Positions 1-6,503 of a stretch of DNA of 36,189 bases are shown here, piece after piece. The translations under genes and the position numbers were made by a program. Source of the DNA: Clostridia bacterium (GTDB lineage: Bacteria > Bacillota > Clostridia > Oscillospirales > Butyricicoccaceae). Within the stretch, counting starts at the first letter, position 1, and every line of letters starts with the position of its first letter. Location: NCBI GenBank assembly GCA_017394205.1, contig JAFOPS010000113.1:1-36189 (forward strand), written 5' to 3'. The notes beneath the pieces were generated by a model, which saw only the letters and a list, made by a program, of their open reading frames with translations, was not told the DNA's origin and searched no databases.

Positions 1-1
1 C

Positions 2-964
2 CTCGGAGGCGCGCCGAAGATCGGCAAGTCGTGGCTGGTGCTGGATCTCTGCATCCGCATCGCCAAGGAAGAACCGCTGTGGGAGCTGCCGACACGCCGA
101 GGCGCAACGCTGTATCTCTGCCTGGAGGACCCACTCCGCCGCGTGCAGGAACGGCTGAGCTGCATCACCGACGAGGCGCCTCCCAACGCTTTCTTTGCAA
201 CGGCAGCGGGAACTCTGACAGACGGTCTCTGCGAGCAGATCAAAAGCTTCGTCACAGAACATCCTGACACGGCGCTTGTCGCCATCGATACCTTCCAGAT
301 CATACGAAACAGTACTGCCGACACCTCTTACGCCAACGACTACGATGAGATACGAAAGTTGAAGCAGCTTGCCGACAAACTGAATATTTCTCTTCTGCTG
401 GTACACCATCTCCGCAAGCAGGGTGACAGCGATCCGCTGAACAAGCTCTCCGGTACCACGGGAATCAGCGGCGCTGTGGACGCGGCCTTCGTTCTGGATC
501 AGAGCAAGCGAAACGCCACCGGAGCAACCTTGATCTGCACGGGCAGGGATATCGTATACAGAGAATTGGAACTGAACTTCTCCAAGGAAAAATTTGTGTG
601 GGAGCGGATCTCCGATTCCCTTGACAATCCGATGCTGGCACTGCCGAGGGAATTGGTTCCGCTGGTTGAGTTCATGAACCAAGAGAAATCCTTCTCCGGC
701 AGCAACACGGAGTTCGCGGAGCAATACAATTCTTTCTCCGGCGGGAGTCTTTCACCAAAAGCACTCAAGCAGATGATGAACCGCTGGCGATACGCGTTGG
801 AGGAACAGGGCGTGGTCTTCGAGAGTCACCGCAGCAACGGGCAGCGGCTGCTGGAGATATCTTTCTCCTCTGCCGGTGACGCAAGTGCCGTAAGTGACGG
901 AGAAACCACAGCGTGCGTTTCCTGCGTTCCTTCCGTCCCTTGCGTTCCTGCGGCGGCGACCTGA
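2..964 (+). CDS. RepA-like AAA/RecA-fold ATPase (5'-truncated by window edge)
   Basis: This is the C-terminal part of a hexameric RepA/DnaB-like ATPase of the AAA_25 type found in plasmids, phages and integrative elements, where it is thought to act as a replicative helicase. The frame is open from the first bases. It begins inside the Walker A region (GGAPKIGKS at about 5-31), so the true start is upstream of the window. A Walker B-like segment (TALVAIDTFQII) and the following LLLVHHLRK segment fit the RecA core. The last 100 residues look like a winged-helix tail. The extreme C-terminus is low complexity (VSCVPSVPCVP), reflecting short GTTCC-type repeats in the DNA at about 915-950. It is the first gene of the mobile module; the next gene is 388 bp away. 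The fold is confident; a replication role is inferred from the family. Confidence 0.8.
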   Translation, partial: LGGAPKIGKSWLVLDLCIRIAKEEPLWELPTRRGATLYLCLEDPLRRVQERLSCITDEAPPNAFFATAAGTLTDGLCEQIKSFVTEHPDTALVAIDTFQIIRNSTADTSYANDYDEIRKLKQLADKLNISLLLVHHLRKQGDSDPLNKLSGTTGISGAVDAAFVLDQSKRNATGATLICTGRDIVYRELELNFSKEKFVWERISDSLDNPMLALPRELVPLVEFMNQEKSFSGSNTEFAEQYNSFSGGSLSPKALKQMMNRWRYALEEQGVVFESHRSNGQRLLEISFSSAGDASAVSDGETTACVSCVPSVPCVPAAAT

Positions 965-1352
965 GCCCGCAGAACGCCCCGTGTCCGCTTTTCCCGGTGG
1001 AGGCGAGAATATACCCACCACAAAAGTGCAAGGCAACCGTGGGCGAAGAAGCCGCAGATGTTCCGCCCTGTGCATTTTGACAGGGAGAAGGAAAACAGGG
1101 TCAAAATCCCAGGGTCGAGAAATCAGCAGGTGAAAGGGGCGGCGCCTCACACCGCCCCCGTTCACATCGGACGGCAACGCCGACCGAGGAAAACGCCCGT
1201 GTTTGGCGGGTTTTCAGAAGCCTTCCGTCAAATTTGTATGATGGCGCCCCTGCGGTGCTGTCACACCTCGATTGTGTGAGTGAAACCGTAAAACGCCGTA
1301 TTTGGCGAGAAAAACAAGTGTGCATCACGAGATGCAGAAAGGAATTTTAAAA
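965..1352 (+). other. 388-bp noncoding region of the mobile element, with dyads and a direct repeat
   Basis: No convincing gene is present. The stretch contains an 8-bp inverted repeat ATTTTGAC/GTCAAAAT (1074-1081 and 1100-1107), a stem GGGGCGG/CCGCCCC (1136-1142 and 1152-1158), a 6-bp stem TCACAC/GTGTGA (1261-1266 and 1274-1279) and a diverged direct repeat (1190-1208 and 1290-1307) whose units contain the dyad CGCC...GGCG. Such a dyad-rich gap ahead of a ribbon-helix-helix gene could hold the promoter/operator of that gene, or a transfer or replication origin. The sequence does not decide between these. Confidence 0.5.
1190..1307 (+). repeat. Two imperfect direct repeats with internal CGCC/GGCG dyad
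   Basis: AAAACGCCCGTGTTTGGCG at 1190-1208 and AAAACGCCGTATTTGGCG at 1290-1307 are near-identical copies whose starts are exactly 100 bp apart. Each contains the short palindrome CGCC-n-GGCG. The second copy lies 45 bp before the start of the ribbon-helix-helix gene. They are candidate operator sites for that DNA-binding protein; this is inference from position and symmetry. Confidence 0.5.
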
Positions 1353-1787
1353 ATGGAAGAATTTAAGAATCCGGTCAGAACGACCGTCTATCTCGACGAG
1401 GAAATCCTGCGTCGGTGTCATATCCTCTATGGAGAAGCGAAGGTTGACAGCTTCTCCTCCTTCGTCCGAAAGGCGCTGGACTGCTATATCGACTATCTTG
1501 TAACCGATCAGCCCCACTCCTTCATCTCGGAGGAACTGGCGAAAACCATTCGGGACGAGGTGCGGCCCATCGCGTCACGGCTCTCGAAAGGGCTGTACCG
1601 ATATGCGGTTCTCATCGATATGCTCTGCCAGATCATCGCTTATCAGGACACCGAGTGGTCGGCAGAGCAGCTTGAGTACGTAAGAAAGTTTGCAAACGCG
1701 CGGGTGGCAAAGTCCAAAGGCGTTATTGATCTCAAGACGCTGCTGGATGACCATTGGGGAAAGGAGTACGAAGACGATGAACAGTGA
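1353..1787 (+). CDS. Ribbon-helix-helix DNA-binding protein of the mobile element
   Basis: The protein has 144 residues. Its N-terminal 45 residues look like a ribbon-helix-helix (MetJ/Arc/CopG) domain: a short strand RTTVYLDEE, then helices around EILRRCHILYGEA and SFSSFVRKALDCYIDYL. The rest is helical and of unknown role. The ATG at 1353 is chosen because AAAGGA lies about 9 bases upstream; in-frame TTG (1302) and ATG (1332) starts have no comparable site. The stop overlaps the start region of the next gene, so the two are probably co-translated. Such proteins in integrative elements act as transcription regulators or relaxosome/partition accessory proteins. The flanking CGCC/GGCG repeats fit autoregulation. 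The precise role is unknown. Confidence 0.65.
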   Translation: MEEFKNPVRTTVYLDEEILRRCHILYGEAKVDSFSSFVRKALDCYIDYLVTDQPHSFISEELAKTIRDEVRPIASRLSKGLYRYAVLIDMLCQIIAYQDTEWSAEQLEYVRKFANARVAKSKGVIDLKTLLDDHWGKEYEDDEQ

Positions 1788-2076
1788 TCGCTCGAATATG
1801 AAAACAGAAAGTGAAATTTATTTGGAAACCGAAATCCTCGGTGGCTACCGACCGGAGGAAATCACACAGCGCAGGCTGGGCGGCGGGAAGATCATACCGA
1901 TCTTCCGTGACACGGTCTGCACTGCACAGAACGATCACATTGAACTGCGGCGGCAGATGATGGTCGGCGGCAGGGTCTTTACCATCCGATCCATCTTCGA
2001 CGCCGGATCGGACAAGACTGCTACCGACCGTCTGCTGAAGGTTGTCGATGAAGATCTTTCGAAGTTAACAAAATAG
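1777..2076 (+). CDS. Small TnpW-like transposon-encoded protein
   Basis: This is a 99-residue protein. The ATG at 1777 is preferred because AAGGAG (1761-1766) lies 10 bases upstream, and it overlaps the end of the preceding gene by 11 bases. An ATG at 1798 is the alternative. The C-terminal half (roughly residues 50-95) has two short strands (MMVGGRVFTIRSIF) followed by a helix (TATDRLLKVVDEDLSKL). This matches the general layout of TnpW-type small proteins encoded next to serine recombinases in clostridial elements, whose function is not established. The assignment rests on size, layout and position directly before the recombinase, not on a strong motif. Confidence 0.5.
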   Translation: MNSDRSNMKTESEIYLETEILGGYRPEEITQRRLGGGKIIPIFRDTVCTAQNDHIELRRQMMVGGRVFTIRSIFDAGSDKTATDRLLKVVDEDLSKLTK

Positions 2077-2090
2077 TGCTGGATATGAAA

Positions 2091-2128
2091 AAGCCGACAC
2101 GGTATACTGTGTGGTACCGTATCGGCTT
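2091..2128 (+). promoter_or_regulatory. Long inverted repeat immediately upstream of the recombinase
   Basis: AAGCCGACACGGTA (2091-2104) and TACCGTATCGGCTT (2115-2128) pair in 13 of 14 positions around a 10-base loop. The hairpin ends 19 bases before the recombinase ATG and just before its Shine-Dalgarno site. It could be an operator, a translation-controlling hairpin or part of the recombination region. Confidence 0.6.
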
Positions 2129-2147
2129 GCCGCAGAAAGGAGAAGAC

Positions 2148-3830
2148 ATGGCAAGTCAAGAAAAGTATACGATCCTCTACGCTCGGCTGAGCCAGGAGGA
2201 TCTGCAAAAGAAAAACGGCAAGGAAGACGATTCGAATTCCATTCTGAATCAAAGGCTGTACCTGGAAAAGTACGCTGCCGATCACGGTTTCGGCTACACC
2301 AAGTTCATATCGGACGACGGTTATACGGGAACGAACTTCAACCGCCCCGGCTGGCAGGAGGTTATGGAGCTGGTGGAGTCCGATCAAGTGGCGACCATCA
2401 TTGTCAAGGACATGTCCCGGCTTGGCAGAGAGTATCTGCAGGTGGGACAGTACACTGAACTGATCTTTCCCAGCTGCGGCGTCCGGTTCATCGCGGTCAA
2501 CGACGGCGTGGACAGTCTGTATGAGAACACCAACGACTTCACTCCGTTCCGAAACATCATCAACGAGTTCTACGCCAAGGACTGCAGCAAGAAGGGACGC
2601 ACCTCGGTGCGGGTCAAAGCGGAGACAGGCGCGAGAGTCGCCTCCCGTCCCTGCTATGGTTACAAGAAAGATCCCGACGATCCGAAGCGACACATCGTGC
2701 CGGACGAGGATACGGCGTGGGTCGTCCAGCGCATCTTCGCGCTGTGCGTTGCCGGAAGCGGCCCGATGCAGATTGGCAAACAGTTGGAACGGGAGCAGAT
2801 CCCAAATCCGTCCAACCACTACTACCGAAAGTACGGGAAGGAAACCACGGGCTTGGATCTGAGCAGACCCTATCGCTGGTCATCCACGACGGTCGCCTCG
2901 ATTCTGGAGGACGAAACCTATCTCGGCCACACGGTTAATCTGAGATCCACCACGATCTCCTACAAGAACAAAAAGAAGATTGAGCGACCGCTGTCGGAAC
3001 AGCTTCGCTTCGAAAATACCCACGAACCGCTGGTGGACAAGCAGACCTGGGAGATCGTGCAGGACATCCGTAAGCACAAACGGCGCCGAGCCAACTTTGC
3101 GGAGCAGAATATGTTCTCCGGTCTGGCGTACTGTGCCGACTGCGGCGGGACGATGGTGCTCCACCGGGCGCACACAATGGATGCGGTCAAAAACAATTTC
3201 ATGTGCTCCACCTACAAGAAAAAGGGCAAAGAGGTTTGTTCTGGACACTATATCCGAGAGGTGGAACTGGCGGCGGTGCTACTGGATGACATTCGCAGGA
3301 TCACCCACTTCGCACGGCAGAACGAGCTGCGCTTCGCCGAGTATATCGGCGTAAAGCAAGGCAAGGAAGCCCAGCGAGAGATTGCGACACTCCAAAAGAA
3401 AGCGACAGAGATGGAACGGAGAAAAATAGAACTGTCGGCGATCTTCAAAAGGCTGTATGAGGATTCCGTCCTCGGGCGCATCCCGGACGAACAGTACCGG
3501 CTTCTCTCACGGGACTACACCAGGGAGCAGGCGGAGATCGATGAGGCACTTCCGAAGGTGACGGAGCAGCTCCAGAAGCTGAAGGACTCAGCAGGAAACG
3601 TCAGCCGCTTCCTGGAGAATGCGCGGAGGTACACGGAGATCCCGGAGCTGACCTGTGAGATCCTGCACACCTTCATCCAGCGGGTGGAAGTTGGAGAACG
3701 GGCAAAGCGTTATGACCGCAATGCACCGCAGGAGATTCGGATCTACTACCGTGACATCGGACTCATCGACGAGATGCCCGAGACGATGGAGGCAAAGAAA
3801 GAAAAGCCCACCCGAACAGAGGTGGCATAA
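2148..3830 (+). CDS. Large serine recombinase (site-specific integrase/excisionase)
   Basis: This 560-residue enzyme would catalyse integration and excision of the element by a serine recombinase mechanism. The N-terminal resolvase domain (about 1-155) has YARLS with the likely nucleophile Ser15, and the conserved segments VKDMSRLGRE and FIAVNDGVDS. A recombinase domain follows (about 165-300, including RPCYGYKKD and the WSSTTVASILEDETYLGHT stretch). Next is a zinc ribbon starting CADCGG near residue 329 and continuing to MCSTYKKKGKEVC. A coiled coil (about 390-490) ends the protein. The ATG at 2148 has AAAGGAG 5 bases upstream; an in-frame start at 2076 would place the strong upstream hairpin inside the coding region. 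It is the last gene of the element. Confidence 0.93.
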   Translation: MASQEKYTILYARLSQEDLQKKNGKEDDSNSILNQRLYLEKYAADHGFGYTKFISDDGYTGTNFNRPGWQEVMELVESDQVATIIVKDMSRLGREYLQVGQYTELIFPSCGVRFIAVNDGVDSLYENTNDFTPFRNIINEFYAKDCSKKGRTSVRVKAETGARVASRPCYGYKKDPDDPKRHIVPDEDTAWVVQRIFALCVAGSGPMQIGKQLEREQIPNPSNHYYRKYGKETTGLDLSRPYRWSSTTVASILEDETYLGHTVNLRSTTISYKNKKKIERPLSEQLRFENTHEPLVDKQTWEIVQDIRKHKRRRANFAEQNMFSGLAYCADCGGTMVLHRAHTMDAVKNNFMCSTYKKKGKEVCSGHYIREVELAAVLLDDIRRITHFARQNELRFAEYIGVKQGKEAQREIATLQKKATEMERRKIELSAIFKRLYEDSVLGRIPDEQYRLLSRDYTREQAEIDEALPKVTEQLQKLKDSAGNVSRFLENARRYTEIPELTCEILHTFIQRVEVGERAKRYDRNAPQEIRIYYRDIGLIDEMPETMEAKKEKPTRTEVA

Positions 3831-3837
3831 AAGGAAC

Positions 3838-3867
3838 GCGGGGCTGTGCCAAACAGCACAGCCCCGC
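3838..3867 (+). terminator. 12-bp GC-rich hairpin after the recombinase
   Basis: GCGGGGCTGTGC (3838-3849) pairs perfectly with GCACAGCCCCGC (3856-3867) around the loop CAAACA, 7 bases after the recombinase stop. No T-run follows, so it is either a poor intrinsic terminator, a 3'-end protecting hairpin, or a structural element near the element end. Confidence 0.55.
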
Positions 3868-3970
3868 AGGGAAACAAATCACTATTCAATTCGGCTGTTC
3901 AGAAAGTTTCCCTATGATAGGTGCGGGGATGGGGCGGCCTTTTCTTGCTTGTGTGAAAAGGGATTTTACT

Positions 3971-4597
3971 TTACAGCTTGCGGAATACCGCATTGTTTGC
4001 CTTGCAGATCGCCCACGCCAGCAACAGAGCGATCCCCAGGATCAGCACCAGCCAGAGCGCGCTCATCCAAAGGGGCTGGTCATAGACCAGAAGAAAGAAA
4101 TACGGCCCGCGTACCAGCCGCAGGAGGTTGAGGACCACGAAGACAGCGGCGTAAAGCGCCGTGGGGATCAGGGCGATCAGCTCGTCCCGGCGCTCCAGCG
4201 GCGGCTCACCCTCAAAAAAGATCAGGGAGATCATCGAGAGCAGTGGGCACAGTGTATGCAGCCACAGCAGGCTCCCGCCCAGCAAAACGGAAAAATAATC
4301 GTGAGAAGCGGGGGCGAGGATGGTCACCACCACCAGAAAGGTCACTGCCACCGTGCAGGTGGAAACGTAGCGCAGCAGATGTACGCCGCGGGGCACGGCT
4401 GATTTACCTTTCCCGGCATATGTCAGAAATATAAGGCATCCGATCAGACAGAAAAGATTGCTGTCAGTGGTATAAAATAAAAACGTGCTCGCGCCCAGAT
4501 CGCGCCAGGTGTGAAAGAGCCCGATAAGCTCCATCACCACGATCGCCAGATTGAGCAGCAGGGCAGTCCGCCTGCGCGACGCGGCATAACCGGTCAT
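3971..4597 (-). CDS. Polytopic membrane protein, Pr6Pr-like
   Basis: This 208-residue protein is almost entirely hydrophobic, with about six predicted membrane spans. The segment FLFYTTDSNLFCLIGCLIF resembles the conserved YFTxQSN-type region of the Pr6Pr family, related to the eukaryotic FAR-17a/AIG1 proteins. The substrate or activity is unknown. Its ATG overlaps the stop of the MazG-like gene by 4 bases (ATGA), so translation is coupled and the two are co-transcribed. It is the last leftward gene before the mobile element, and its 3' end lies about 100 bp from the probable element boundary. Confidence 0.65.
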   Translation of the reverse strand: MTGYAASRRRTALLLNLAIVVMELIGLFHTWRDLGASTFLFYTTDSNLFCLIGCLIFLTYAGKGKSAVPRGVHLLRYVSTCTVAVTFLVVVTILAPASHDYFSVLLGGSLLWLHTLCPLLSMISLIFFEGEPPLERRDELIALIPTALYAAVFVVLNLLRLVRGPYFFLLVYDQPLWMSALWLVLILGIALLLAWAICKANNAVFRKL

Positions 4598-4935
4598 ACG
4601 TCTGCCTCCGTTTCCTCCCGGCGGAGAGACCGGTCGGCGGAAAAGCCCTCCGGATAGCGCTCACGCAGCTTGCGGAGATTTTCCTCCAGCACATGATCCA
4701 GCGGGACCTCCAGCGCATAAGCGGTCTCCGCCAGATACCAGGCCACGTCACCCAGCTCCTTGACCAGCGCGGCCCTGTCCAGTGGATGCCCCTGAGACAG
4801 ATGCTTTTTCACCAGATCGATGGCCTCTCCGGCCTCGCCGCACAGTCCCATGACGCCGTTGATCAGCATGTCTTTTTGAGAGAGCGCGGGATTCAGCGTA
4901 CGCATTGCCTGCGCCTGATATTCGTTTCCCGTCAT
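4594..4935 (-). CDS. MazG-like nucleotide pyrophosphohydrolase
   Basis: The protein has 113 residues, the size of single-domain MazG/all-alpha NTP pyrophosphohydrolases that clear non-canonical or excess nucleoside triphosphates. The metal-binding pattern is visible in two helices: GEAGEAIDLVKKHL and VKELGDVAWYLAE. The start at 4935 is chosen for the GGGAGGA site just upstream; the frame also extends further upstream through the hairpin but without a ribosome site. It overlaps the downstream membrane-protein gene by 4 bases. The family is clear; the nucleotide preferred is not. Confidence 0.82.
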   Translation of the reverse strand: MTGNEYQAQAMRTLNPALSQKDMLINGVMGLCGEAGEAIDLVKKHLSQGHPLDRAALVKELGDVAWYLAETAYALEVPLDHVLEENLRKLRERYPEGFSADRSLRREETEADV

Positions 4936-4954
4936 ATGTTCCTCCCGGATTTGA

Positions 4955-4984
4955 GAAAGCCCGCTGCCTTTACAGCGGGCTTTC
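4955..4984 (-). terminator. Hairpin between trxA and the mazG-like gene
   Basis: GAAAGCCCGCTG (4955-4966) pairs perfectly with CAGCGGGCTTTC (4973-4984) around a 6-base loop. Read leftward it follows trxA by about 95 bases and ends 19 bases before the mazG-like start. The leftward T-tract is short (TTTCTC), so it may be a leaky terminator or leader hairpin. Confidence 0.6.
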
Positions 4985-5078
4985 TTCAATGCGTTTTTGT
5001 ATTTTTAGAAAATGCCGCGGCATATATCCGACCCTGCCTCGACGGCATGGGGGCTCAGCGCGGCAATGATCGCCCCGA

Positions 5079-5387
5079 TTACCGGATCAGCTCCTCCAGC
5101 TTCTCCTTGGGGACAAAGCCGATGGACGAGCCGGCCGGCTTGCCGTCCTTGAACAGGATGACGGTGGGGATGCTGGCGATGCCGAACCGGGCGGCCAGAA
5201 GACCCTCTTCATCCACGTTGACCTTGCCCACCTTGATCTCGGGATGCTCTTCCGCGATCTGCGCGACGGTGGGGGCCAGCATCTTGCAGGGACCGCACCA
5301 GCTTGCCCAGAAGTCCACCAAAACGGGCTTGTCCGCGTTCAAAACCTCTTGCTCGAAATTATCATTGGTCAAAGTGATTTCAGCCAT
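5079..5387 (-). CDS. trxA: Thioredoxin
   Basis: This is a 102-residue cytoplasmic dithiol/disulfide oxidoreductase. The active site WCGPCK has Cys31 and Cys34, and the cis-proline segment ASIPTVILF and the tail GFVPKEKLEELI are conserved. The length is normal. AAAGGAG precedes the ATG. It lies 37 bases downstream of a small ferredoxin-thioredoxin-reductase-like protein on the same strand. This suggests that the reductase feeds this thioredoxin, perhaps instead of or alongside an NADPH-dependent TrxB, which is not in the window. Confidence 0.96.
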   Translation of the reverse strand: MAEITLTNDNFEQEVLNADKPVLVDFWASWCGPCKMLAPTVAQIAEEHPEIKVGKVNVDEEGLLAARFGIASIPTVILFKDGKPAGSSIGFVPKEKLEELIR

Positions 5388-5424
5388 GATTCGTTGCTCC
5401 TTTCAGATTCTGTGATATGATTTG

Positions 5425-5625
5425 TCAATCCTTGGATTTGTAATACAGCATGCAGTGGCAGAAGCCCTCGTAATCGGGATCCTTGATCTGGTCGCGGAAC
5501 TCCTTGCACATGCATTTGGTGTCTTCGGTCCGCTGCATGCGGCAGGGACAATAGCCTCCCGTGCGGACCAGCCCCTCCTTGACGGTCTTGACGACCTCTT
5601 CATTGGGGTTGAGCGTGATTTTCAT
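5425..5625 (-). CDS. Ferredoxin-thioredoxin reductase catalytic-subunit-like Fe-S protein
   Basis: This 66-residue protein has six cysteines in three CxC pairs: CPC (26, 28), CMC (38, 40) and CHC (56, 58). That is the signature of the FTR catalytic chain, in which four cysteines hold a [4Fe-4S] cluster and two form the redox disulfide that reduces thioredoxin. By order, Cys28 and Cys58 would be the redox pair. It is shorter than the plant/cyanobacterial chain, with altered spacing (9 and 15 residues between pairs), and no variable subunit is nearby. AGGAGGAAGG precedes the ATG at 5625. Location directly before trxA supports a thioredoxin-reducing role; the electron donor is presumably ferredoxin. 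Confidence 0.8.
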   Translation of the reverse strand: MKITLNPNEEVVKTVKEGLVRTGGYCPCRMQRTEDTKCMCKEFRDQIKDPDYEGFCHCMLYYKSKD

Positions 5626-5662
5626 GGTACCTTCCTCCTGACGCAGCTTTGATTTCGCTTTG

Positions 5663-5691
5663 AGTATAGCAGGGAAGCCGGTGCTTGTCTG
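5663..5691 (-). promoter_or_regulatory. Sigma-A-type promoter for the FTR-trxA pair
   Basis: Read leftward: CAGACA (-35, 5686-5691), a 17-base spacer and TATACT (-10, 5663-5668), about 38 bases before the start codon. The -10 matches 5 of 6 and the -35 matches 4 of 6. It separates the FTR-trxA pair from the upstream regulator gene. Confidence 0.55.
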
Positions 5692-5729
5692 TGACCGGGT
5701 CGCATTTTGCCGAAGCCGGCCGGGAACAG

Positions 5730-6395
5730 TCACAGCAGCTTCCGCAGACCGGCGCGGTCAAGGATCGTCACCTGACCGCGGCTCATGGAAACGAGCCCCT
5801 CCGCGGCAAACCGCTTGAGCATGCGCGCCACCACTTCCCGGGCCGAGCTCACCTGCTGGGCGATCTGCTCGTGCGTCATGCGAAGCCCGTCTGTCCCGAG
5901 CCGGGCGCTCTCCCGCAGAAGAAATGACGCCAGCCGCTGGTCGAACCGGGCGAACAGGATCTGCTGCATCACCCACATCACCGACGAGAAACGCTCGGTG
6001 GCGTCCTCAAACATATAGCATCTTACGTAAATGTTCCGCTCCGCCAGGGCGGCAAATGCGTTTGGCCGGACCACCAGCACGTCGCAGTCCTCTTCCACCG
6101 CCATCTGCGTGTCAAAATCGATCTCCTCGATGACGCAGGAGGCCGAGAGGACGCAGGAATCTCCGGGGCTTAGCCGGAACAGCGTGACCTCGCGCCCCTC
6201 GTCCGACAGAAAAAAGACGCGAATGCTGCCGCGGACCACATAGATCATGCCCAGACAGGCGGTGGACGAGCCGTAGATCACGCTTCCCGCCGGATAGAAG
6301 GGCAGGGAGGCATTTTCCCGGACAAAGTCGCGCTCTTCTGCGGAAAGATCCTTCCAATAGGGCAGCTTTTCCAGATAGGGAGCCAGCTCCGGCAT
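5730..6395 (-). CDS. Crp/Fnr-family transcriptional regulator
   Basis: This 221-residue protein has an N-terminal cyclic-nucleotide-binding-type beta-barrel (about 15-130; GSVIYGSSTACLGMIYVVRGSIRVF, VTLFRLSPGDSCVLS), a dimerisation helix, and a C-terminal winged helix (about 165-215; THEQIAQQVSSAREVVARML). The N-terminus lacks the four-Cys Fe-S pattern of Fnr, though several cysteines (SCVLSASCVIEE) sit in the barrel. The ligand is therefore not predictable. A consensus AAGGAGGT ribosome site precedes the ATG. It lies directly upstream of, and in the same direction as, the FTR-thioredoxin genes, so control of a redox function is a reasonable guess. Confidence 0.88.
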   Translation of the reverse strand: MPELAPYLEKLPYWKDLSAEERDFVRENASLPFYPAGSVIYGSSTACLGMIYVVRGSIRVFFLSDEGREVTLFRLSPGDSCVLSASCVIEEIDFDTQMAVEEDCDVLVVRPNAFAALAERNIYVRCYMFEDATERFSSVMWVMQQILFARFDQRLASFLLRESARLGTDGLRMTHEQIAQQVSSAREVVARMLKRFAAEGLVSMSRGQVTILDRAGLRKLL

Positions 6396-6439
6396 AGGAC
6401 ACCTCCTTTTTAACGTGACCTGTTTCGCGGATTTTATCC

Positions 6440-6468
6440 ATTTTAGCAGGAAAGTACAGGCCCGTCAA
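6440..6468 (-). promoter_or_regulatory. Sigma-A promoter of the Crp/Fnr-type gene
   Basis: Read leftward: TTGACG (6463-6468), 17-base spacer, TAAAAT (6440-6445), 44 bases before the start codon. Both hexamers match 5 of 6 consensus bases. Confidence 0.75.
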
Positions 6469-6503
6469 GCGTGAGCCCCGGCACCGTGCGGGAAAGGGGA
6501 CGG

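Larger units (their letters stand above)
1..3870. mobile_element. Right-hand part of an integrative element with a large serine recombinase
   Basis: Four rightward genes form a module typical of integrated Firmicute elements: a RecA-fold replication-type ATPase, a ribbon-helix-helix protein, a TnpW-like small protein and a large serine recombinase. Base composition and codon use are more even and AT-richer than in the strongly G/C-ending genes to the right. The right boundary is inferred: the recombinase stops at 3830 and is followed by a 12-bp GC-rich hairpin ending at 3867. Host-like leftward genes begin at 3971. The left end and its att site lie before position 1, so no att repeat could be compared. 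The exact right junction between 3831 and 3970 is unknown. Confidence 0.65.

Noticed and set aside
752..1279. Several short frames on both strands between the ATPase and the ribbon-helix-helix gene
   Set aside because: They lack ribosome sites, are Arg/Pro-rich and overlap dyads and the tail of the ATPase. The region is better described as noncoding.
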